Of a DNA stretch of 5,161 nucleotides, positions 1 through 5,161 are shown one piece after another. Under the pieces are notes generated by a model. That model was not told the origin of the DNA, ran no database searches, and was given only the letters and a program-made list of their open reading frames with translations. Made by a program: the position numbers and the translations under genes. Each line of letters opens with the position of its first letter. Positions within the stretch are counted from its first letter, which is position 1. The stretch covers positions 1-5,161 of the forward strand of contig CAMWIF010000215.1 in assembly GCA_947174225.1 (NCBI GenBank), written 5' to 3'. The stretch comes from an uncultured Porphyromonadaceae bacterium (lineage in GTDB: Bacteria > Bacteroidota > Bacteroidia > Bacteroidales > Muribaculaceae).

Positions 1-1
1 G

Positions 2-562
2 ATTTCAAAGCGCACCCTCTATGAAATCTTCAACAGCAAGAACGAGATGGTGTTGTGTGCGCTTGAGGCATCACATAAAAAACATACCGCCAATCTTAAG
101 GAAATTTTTAATTCCTCGACAAATATCATGGAAGGAATTTTACGTGGCTTTCTTTATCATCGTGACGAAATGAGCAAAGCCAATGTTGATTTTTTCCGTG
201 ATATGGATTCTCTCTTCTCCGATGCCAAAAAGCATTCCTCGGATCATAAAAAGGTTTTTCTTAAAAACTATGTAAGAGTACTTCAGCAGGGAGCAGATGA
301 AGGCTACTTCCGAAAAGATGTCAATTTTATGCTCCAATGCCGCCTCTTATGGATACAGATGGAATCACTTAAAAGAATGGAGGAATTTTTCCCACCCGAC
401 ATCACTCTCCTTGAAGCATATGATTCAATCTGTATCAGTTTCCTACGGGCAATCTCCACGCCACTTGGTATGCTGATGCTCGATAATGTTGTGGCATCAC
501 TTAACCAACAAACCTCACAAACAGACAAACAAAACAAGCAAACTGCTAATAACATCAAATAA
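2..562 (+). CDS. TetR/AcrR-family transcriptional repressor, N-terminus missing (partial)
   Basis: This is probably the ligand-responsive repressor of the efflux operon that follows. The reading frame is already open at base 2, and 186 residues are visible before the TAA at 560-562. The first visible residues, ISKRTLYEIF followed by NSKNEM, match the end of the TetR helix-turn-helix (recognition helix, then the Y-x-x-F-x-x-K motif). This shows that only about 25-35 N-terminal residues lie outside the window. The ATG at 47 is therefore an internal Met (residue 16 of the visible part), not the start. The rest is mostly helical, as expected for the ligand-binding and dimerisation domain, which cannot be assigned a ligand. 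The last 21 residues (nt 497-559) are a polar tail rich in Q, N, T and K, probably disordered. The stop touches the ATG of the channel gene with no gap, so the two are probably co-transcribed. TetR proteins in this position usually repress their own operon, but any operator lies upstream of the window. Confidence 0.9.
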   Translation: MSKRTLYEIFNSKNEMVLCALEASHKKHTANLKEIFNSSTNIMEGILRGFLYHRDEMSKANVDFFRDMDSLFSDAKKHSSDHKKVFLKNYVRVLQQGADEGYFRKDVNFMLQCRLLWIQMESLKRMEEFFPPDITLLEAYDSICISFLRAISTPLGMLMLDNVVASLNQQTSQTDKQNKQTANNIK

Positions 563-973
563 ATGAACATTTTAAAGAAGTTGCTTCCTCTCTTAGGACT
601 GATAGGCTTATCAGCACTGCCAACTATGGCTGAGACCCTATCGCTCTCACGAGAGGAATGTGTAGAAATTGCCTTACGCGACAATCCCACTGTCAGGGTT
701 GCCGATATGGAGGTGAAGAAAGTGAACTATGCCAAGAAAGAGACTTTGGCAGGTGTTTTCCCAAGCATTGATTTCTCCGGTGCGTATCAACGATCGATTG
801 AGCTCCAGACTATCCGTATGAATATGGGTGGTCAGAGCCAAAGCCTGAAAATGGGTTCCGACAACACCTGGAATATGGGCTTCAGTGCATCAATGCCTCT
901 AATTGCCCCGACGCTTTGGAAAGCCATCAGCATATCCGACACTCAGATTCTCGCAAATCTTGAGAGTGCCCGT

Positions 974-976
974 TAA
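974..976 (+). other. Premature TAA stop, codon 138 of the TolC-like gene
   Basis: The frame reads NLESAR, stop, YSIDLVNNVNKAYYALML. The sequence on both sides is ordinary TolC-family helix, so the stop replaces one residue in the middle of a helix. CAA (Gln), AAA (Lys), GAA (Glu) and TCA (Ser) are one-base ancestors that would suit this polar helix. The next base is T, and TAAT is generally an efficient stop context in bacteria, so read-through is not favoured. The nearest in-frame ATG downstream is at 1025. Confidence 0.9.
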
Positions 977-1510
977 TACAGTATTGATTTGGTCAACAAT
1001 GTCAATAAGGCATATTATGCGCTGATGCTTGCAATATCTTCCCACGAAGTTGTAAAACAGAACTACGACATTGCGGTGATAAACGCTGAAATCTACGAAA
1101 AGCAGCACAAGGCAGGCACAGCGTCTGAATACGATGTGTTACGTTCCTCAGTACAGGTCAAGAATATAGAGCCTGAACTCCTTCAGGCTGACATTGCAAT
1201 CCGCCAGTGTTCACTTCAGCTTAAAGTGCTGATGGGCATAGCAGCCGATACTGAAATCGTGCCAAAGACCACACTTAAAGATTATCAATCGGGAATGTAT
1301 GCCTATCCTACCGGCGCAGACACTTCGATTGAAGGCAATACCTCCCTGCGGTCGCTCGACATACAGAAAAAGATTCTTGACAAAAACATAGATCTTAAGA
1401 GATTCGCGTGGATTCCCACTTTGGCAGCGTCGTTTAATCTGTCGTGGCTCTCTCTTAGCAACGGCTCTCCTTTTAAAAATCAAGAGTTTAATCCTTTCAG
1501 CAATGTAGGT

Positions 1511-1513
1511 TAG
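1511..1513 (+). other. Premature TAG stop, codon 317 of the TolC-like gene
   Basis: The frame reads NPFSNVG, stop, ALSVPIFSGG. This is the strand leading into the family's conserved PIF-x-GG turn of the second repeat, so the stop lies inside the conserved fold and not at a natural end. A hydrophobic residue is usual at such a strand position, so TTG (Leu) or TGG (Trp) are plausible one-base ancestors. CAG (Gln) is also possible. The next in-frame ATG is at 1628. Confidence 0.88.
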
Positions 1514-1920
1514 GCGCTGTCGGTACCCATCTTCTCAGGAGGCTCAAAATATTATGGATTAAAACAGGCGCAGGTACAGAGAAAGGAACTTGACCTCCAG
1601 AGAGAGAACCTCGTCAACTCACTTAATATGCAGGTTGAACTTGCTATCGATAATATCAACCGTGAAGCAAAGCAGATCTCAACCTCCGAAGAGGGTGTGC
1701 GCCAGGCTGCCAAAGCTTATCAGATCATGCAGAAGAGTTTCGAGATCGGAGCTGCCTCCTATCTCGATCTGCGCGACAGTGAACTGGCAAACACCGCAGC
1801 GCAGCTCACCTATCTTCAAGCCATCTATAATTACCTTGTCTCCACTTCCGAACTTGATATGCTGCTCGGCAAGGGAATCGAGTAAATCCATATATTTAAT
1901 TTTCTGAAATTACCCAAGTT

Positions 1921-2973
1921 ATGAAAAGATATATTTTAAAGGCTTCTGCCTGTCTGTCGCTCCTTCTGTTGGCTGCCTGTTCCGGCTCTGATAAGGAGAA
2001 AAACCAAACTTCTGAGGAAGCTAAACCGCTGGTGAAGACCGAGCGCGTTGAAAGTCGCGAAGTTATACAACAAGGTGTGTATACCGCTACTGTGGAACCG
2101 GATTTGATTAACAATATCTCCTCTTCCACACCTAACCGTATTAAAGAAATATATGTGGATGAGGGTATGCAGGTGGCAAAAGGTCAGAAACTCGTAGTGC
2201 TTGACGACGTTAACACCACAAGCTATGAGATTCAGGTGGAAAACGCACGTGCCAACCTTGAGAATGTAAAGCTCAACTACGACCGTGCCGTAGAACTGTT
2301 GAAAATCGGTGGAGGCACACAACAGAACGTTGACCAAATGCAGCTACAGCTCACCAATGCCCAGAACACTCTTTCGAATGCCGAACGCGCACTGCGCAAT
2401 ATACGTGAGAACACTGTGTTGACCTCCCCCATAAGCGGAGTGGTGACTGCACGCAACTATGATCCGGGCGATATGACAGGAGCTCTCCCAATTCTAACGG
2501 TGGCACGTGTGCAGCCGGTCAAGATTGTCATAAATGTGTCCGAGAGTGAGTTGTCACATGTTAAGAAAGGTATGCCTGCAGTGGTGACTTTCGACACCTA
2601 CGGCAACGAAGAGTTCAACGGAACCGTGACAATGGTCTCCCCTACTGTTGACCCCTCAAGTCGCACTTTCGGAGCAGAAATCACCGTTCAGAACCCCGGT
2701 GACCGTATTCTTCCCGGTATGTTCGGACGTGTTACCCTGAATCTCGGCACTGCCGAACACGTGGTAGTACCCGATCTCGCAGTCGTGAAGCAACCCGGTT
2801 CAGGCAACCATTACGTGTACGTGTATAAGGATGGCCACGTGACCTATAATAAGGTTGAACTCGGTCAACGTCTTGGCAATGCCTATGAGCTTCTTTCAGG
2901 CGTCAACGACGGCGACGAGGTAGTCATTGCCGGTCAAGCGCGTCTTGCCGACGGCGTAGAGGTAACTAAATAA
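1921..2973 (+). CDS. RND efflux periplasmic adaptor subunit (membrane fusion protein, HlyD/AcrA type), lipoprotein
   Basis: This is the periplasmic adaptor that joins the RND pump to the outer membrane channel. It has 350 residues, complete and of usual family length. Residues 1-20 are a lipoprotein signal peptide with lipobox LAAC, so Cys20 is the expected lipidation site, followed by a polar linker to about residue 35. Domains in order: beta-barrel entry strand (about 38-65); first lipoyl half with IYVDEGMQVAKGQKLVVLD (78-96); alpha-helical coiled-coil hairpin (about 100-162, rich in Q, N, E, R and L, turning near GGGTQQN); second lipoyl half with VLTSPISGVVTARNYDPGD (166-184); beta-barrel (about 198-275, with the conserved ILPGMFGRV at 263-271); and the membrane-proximal domain (about 278-350). 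The hairpin is the part expected to contact the channel protein. The ATG at 1921 is chosen because it supplies the signal peptide. A/T-rich sequence lies upstream with no clear Shine-Dalgarno. The gene shows no damage, unlike its channel neighbour. Confidence 0.97.
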   Translation: MKRYILKASACLSLLLLAACSGSDKEKNQTSEEAKPLVKTERVESREVIQQGVYTATVEPDLINNISSSTPNRIKEIYVDEGMQVAKGQKLVVLDDVNTTSYEIQVENARANLENVKLNYDRAVELLKIGGGTQQNVDQMQLQLTNAQNTLSNAERALRNIRENTVLTSPISGVVTARNYDPGDMTGALPILTVARVQPVKIVINVSESELSHVKKGMPAVVTFDTYGNEEFNGTVTMVSPTVDPSSRTFGAEITVQNPGDRILPGMFGRVTLNLGTAEHVVVPDLAVVKQPGSGNHYVYVYKDGHVTYNKVELGQRLGNAYELLSGVNDGDEVVIAGQARLADGVEVTK

Positions 2974-3028
2974 ATGCCTCTGATCTTTTTCAAATTCCAT
3001 TTTCATAATAATTTAAAACACCTATCGG
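2974..3028 (+). other. A/T-rich spacer between the adaptor and pump genes
   Basis: This 55-base leader sits between the adaptor stop and the pump start. It is A/T-rich near the pump ATG and has no purine-rich Shine-Dalgarno, which fits the initiation style common in Bacteroidota. I see no stable hairpin and no promoter matching the Bacteroides -7 pattern (TAnnTTTG). It opens with an ATG touching the adaptor stop, but that frame (to 3222) does not encode the pump. In the pump's own frame a TAA at 3014-3016 closes off any start earlier than 3029. Confidence 0.5.
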
Positions 3029-5161
3029 ATGTCATTATATTCTTCAGCCGTGAAGCGGCCGATTATGACCACTCTTTGTTTTGTGACGGTGATCATCCTC
3101 GGTATCTTCTCTCTGGCAAAACTTCCTATCGACCTCTATCCCGACATCGATACCAACACCATTATGGTCATCACGATGTATCCGGGTGCGTCAGCCGAAG
3201 ACATCGAGCAGAATGTCACTAAGCCTCTTGAGAATACCCTTAATTCCGTGGAGCATCTTAAGCATATCACTTCCGACTCACGTGAGAACACTTCCGTTAT
3301 TACCCTTGAGTTTGAATATGGTTATGACATAGACGTGCTCACAAACGATGTGCGTGATAAACTCGATATGGTAAAGTCGGCATTGCCTGACGACAGCGAG
3401 AATCCCATCATCTTTAAGTTCTCAACTGATATGATTCCTATCTGCCTTCTCTCCGTAGAGGCAAAGGAGAGTATGGCAGGTCTTTATAAAATCCTCGACG
3501 ACCAGGTTGCCAACCCGTTGGCACGTGTGGACGGTGTGGGTACAGTATCAATTTCCGGTGCCCCCAAGCGAGAAATACACGTCTATTGCGACCCTAATCG
3601 TCTTGAATCGTATAATCTTTCCATTGAGGCTATTGCCAACGTAATCGGAGCAGAAAACAGAAATGTGCCGGGAGGTACTTTCGATATTGGCTCCAACACA
3701 TATGCCCTGCGTGTGCAAGGTGAGTTTGACGAGACCAACGAAATGGAAAATCTTCCTGTGGGAAGCTACAACGGTAAGGTAGTTTATCTTAAGGATGTGG
3801 CACGTGTGGACGATTCACTTGAGGAACGTACCCAACAGACCTATATCGGAGGAAAAGAGGGAGCAATGATCATTATCCAGAAACAGAGCGGTGCCAACTC
3901 CGTACAGATTTCCGATAAGGTTATGAAGATGCTTCCACGACTTCAGAAAAATCTGCCTTCCGACGTTAAACTCGGTGTAATCGTTGATACCTCAGACAAT
4001 ATCCGCAACACTATCGCCTCACTTGAGGAGACAGTGCTCTATGCTCTGTTGTTTGTGATGATTGTGGTCTTCATCTTCCTCGGTCGCTGGAGAGCCACAC
4101 TTATCATCATTATCACGATTCCGGTCTCGTTGATTGCCTCCTTCATTTATCTGTTCGCAACAGGCAACACTCTGAACATCGTTTCTCTCTCTGCACTCTC
4201 TATCTCCATCGGTATGGTGGTTGACGATGCCATTGTGGTACTTGAAAACGTAACCACCCATATTGAACGTGGCTCAGATCCGAAACAAGCTGCCGTACAC
4301 GGCACAAATGAGGTGGCTATTTCGGTAATCGCTTCTACCCTTACCCTTATCGCGGTGTTCTTCCCGCTTACGCTCGTAACCGGTATGACAGGTGTGCTAT
4401 TCCGTCAGCTTGGTTGGATGGTAACAATTATGATGATCATCTCTACCACATGTGCGCTTTCACTCACACCGATGCTTTGCTCTCAGTGGCTGCGTCTCAA
4501 CAACAAGCACTCCAAAATCTATCAAATCTTCTTTACACCTATTGAAAAAGGTCTCGATAAGTTTGACGACGGTTACGCCAACCTGCTGCGTAAAGTGGTG
4601 GCAAACCGCACCGTGACGATACTGATCTGTCTCGGAATCTTTGTCGGGTCTATTTTCCTTATGAAGTTTGTGGGAACGGAATTTTTCCCGACTCAGGATA
4701 ACGGACGTCTCGGTGTGTCACTTGAGACTCCAATCGGCACCCGTGTTGAGATTTCCCAAGATGCCACCCGCCGTCTCGATTCCTTATGGAGAGCAAAATA
4801 TCCGGAAATATTGGTGTCAAGTTATACTGTCGGTCCGGCAAGCTCAGACAATACTTTCGCATCATTATCTGACAACGGTTCGCATATCATTTCCATGAAC
4901 ATCCGCTTGCTCGACCCGGGCGACCGTAAACGTGGCATTAAAGAGATAGCTGAAAATATGCGTAAGGACATAGCCGAGGGCTTCCCTGAGTTTAAGAAAG
5001 CCCAGGTCAACGTCGGTGGTGGTCGTGGCAGCGGCATGGGCGGACAATCCACAGTAGACTTCGAAATCTATGGCTATGATTTCACAGCTACCGACTCCGT
5101 AGCCCAACAATTGAAGACAATTCTTGAAGGTATACCGGGCACAGCCGACATCACCATATCC
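3029..5161 (+). CDS. RND-family multidrug efflux pump, HAE1/AcrB type, C-terminus beyond window (partial)
   Basis: This is the inner-membrane proton/drug antiporter of the tripartite complex. 711 codons are open to the right edge. The family usually has about 1,030-1,060 residues, so roughly a third is missing. The start at 3029 gives MSLYSSAVKRPIM followed by TM1 (about 11-30), the usual family N-terminus, and an in-frame TAA at 3014 excludes an earlier start. The first periplasmic porter/docking part (about 31-330) includes KLPIDLYPDID and YPGASAEDIE. TM2-TM6 lie at about 333-352, 355-376, 386-408, 428-450 and 458-483. TM4 carries GMVVDDAIVVLENV (395-408). Asp399 and Asp400 correspond to the proton-relay pair Asp407/Asp408 of E. 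coli AcrB. TM7 is about 529-546, followed by the conserved GTEFFPTQDNGR (549-560) that opens the second periplasmic half. The relay Lys and Arg of TM10-TM11 lie beyond the window. Codon use and frame are undisturbed, so the visible part looks functional. Substrate cannot be told from sequence. Confidence 0.97.
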   Translation, partial: MSLYSSAVKRPIMTTLCFVTVIILGIFSLAKLPIDLYPDIDTNTIMVITMYPGASAEDIEQNVTKPLENTLNSVEHLKHITSDSRENTSVITLEFEYGYDIDVLTNDVRDKLDMVKSALPDDSENPIIFKFSTDMIPICLLSVEAKESMAGLYKILDDQVANPLARVDGVGTVSISGAPKREIHVYCDPNRLESYNLSIEAIANVIGAENRNVPGGTFDIGSNTYALRVQGEFDETNEMENLPVGSYNGKVVYLKDVARVDDSLEERTQQTYIGGKEGAMIIIQKQSGANSVQISDKVMKMLPRLQKNLPSDVKLGVIVDTSDNIRNTIASLEETVLYALLFVMIVVFIFLGRWRATLIIIITIPVSLIASFIYLFATGNTLNIVSLSALSISIGMVVDDAIVVLENVTTHIERGSDPKQAAVHGTNEVAISVIASTLTLIAVFFPLTLVTGMTGVLFRQLGWMVTIMMIISTTCALSLTPMLCSQWLRLNNKHSKIYQIFFTPIEKGLDKFDDGYANLLRKVVANRTVTILICLGIFVGSIFLMKFVGTEFFPTQDNGRLGVSLETPIGTRVEISQDATRRLDSLWRAKYPEILVSSYTVGPASSDNTFASLSDNGSHIISMNIRLLDPGDRKRGIKEIAENMRKDIAEGFPEFKKAQVNVGGGRGSGMGGQSTVDFEIYGYDFTATDSVAQQLKTILEGIPGTADITIS

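Larger units (their letters stand above)
563..1885 (+). pseudogene. TolC-like outer membrane efflux channel, interrupted by two in-frame stop codons
   Basis: If read through, this encodes 440 residues, a normal length for the TolC/OEP family, whose trimers form the outer membrane and periplasmic duct of RND pumps. Residues 1-23 form a Sec signal peptide (KK, then a Leu-rich core, then TMA before E24), which fixes the start at 563. Both OEP repeats are recognisable. The first contains KAGTASEYDVLRS (about 1112-1150), and the second contains FEIGAASYLDLRDSELAN (about 1740-1793). The strand-forming segment LSVPIFSGG follows base 1516. TAA at 974-976 (codon 138) and TAG at 1511-1513 (codon 317) break the frame, yet homology continues in the same frame after each, with no indels. 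The pieces are 137 residues, then 178 codons, then 123 codons. Only the first has a signal peptide, so re-initiated fragments could not reach the outer membrane. The damage looks recent, or it is sequence error. The gene starts directly after the TetR stop and ends 35 bases before the adaptor gene. Confidence 0.85.

Noticed and set aside
47..562. Treating the ATG at 47 as the TetR start
   Set aside because: The frame is open upstream to base 2 and encodes the end of the helix-turn-helix, so this Met is internal to a gene cut by the window edge.
304..690. A 128-codon antisense frame across the TetR and channel junction
   Set aside because: It lies opposite two recognisable genes, has no family resemblance, and is best explained as a shadow of their codon composition.
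1590..1907. A 105-codon + strand frame overlapping the end of the channel gene
   Set aside because: It is out of frame with the recognisable OEP repeat 2, and its Ser/Arg/Ile-rich product has no recognisable motif.
1898..1911. Small inverted repeat (AATTT, loop TCTG, AAATT) between the channel and adaptor genes
   Set aside because: Five A-T pairs only, with no following T-run, so it is too weak for a terminator and not convincing as an operator.
2974..3222. An 82-codon + strand frame starting at the ATG that touches the adaptor stop
   Set aside because: From 3029 on it overlaps the pump gene in another frame. Its His/Arg/Ser-rich product resembles no family, and the pump's N-terminal sequence is clearly in the frame starting at 3029.
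4822..5110. Two overlapping antisense frames opposite the pump gene
   Set aside because: Both lie entirely within the strongly conserved pump coding sequence and show no recognisable protein features.

Overview
The window carries most of a tripartite RND (HAE1-type) multidrug efflux operon from a Gram-negative bacterium, most likely a member of the Bacteroidota, order Bacteroidales. I base this on the gene order (TetR regulator, TolC-like outer membrane protein, lipoprotein adaptor, RND pump), on protein wording typical of that group (a pump beginning MSLYSSAVKRPIM, for example), and on A/T-rich leaders without clear Shine-Dalgarno sequences. This is recognition by eye, not a database result. 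All genes lie on the + strand, with gaps of 0, 35 and 55 bases, so they look like one transcription unit.

Layout: 2-562 is a TetR/AcrR-type repressor that lacks its N-terminus at the left edge. 563-1885 is a TolC-family outer membrane factor gene, interrupted by two in-frame stop codons (TAA at 974-976, TAG at 1511-1513) but otherwise full length and in frame. 1921-2973 is an intact 350-residue periplasmic adaptor (membrane fusion protein) with a lipoprotein signal. 3029-5161 is the first 711 residues of the RND inner-membrane pump, which runs off the right edge with no frame break.

In an intact system the pump takes up amphiphilic compounds from the periplasm or inner membrane using the proton gradient. 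The lipid-anchored adaptor bridges pump and outer membrane channel, and the TolC-like trimer carries the substrate outside. The TetR protein would repress the operon until it binds a ligand. Here the dedicated exit duct appears to be broken while its partners are intact. The pump would then need a TolC homologue encoded elsewhere, the system would be silent in this strain, or the stops are sequence errors.

I see no RNA genes, mobile elements, CRISPR arrays or convincing terminators, and no gene-free stretch longer than 55 bases. Apart from the double nonsense in the channel gene this is a familiar type of locus, and I found no evidence of a new system.
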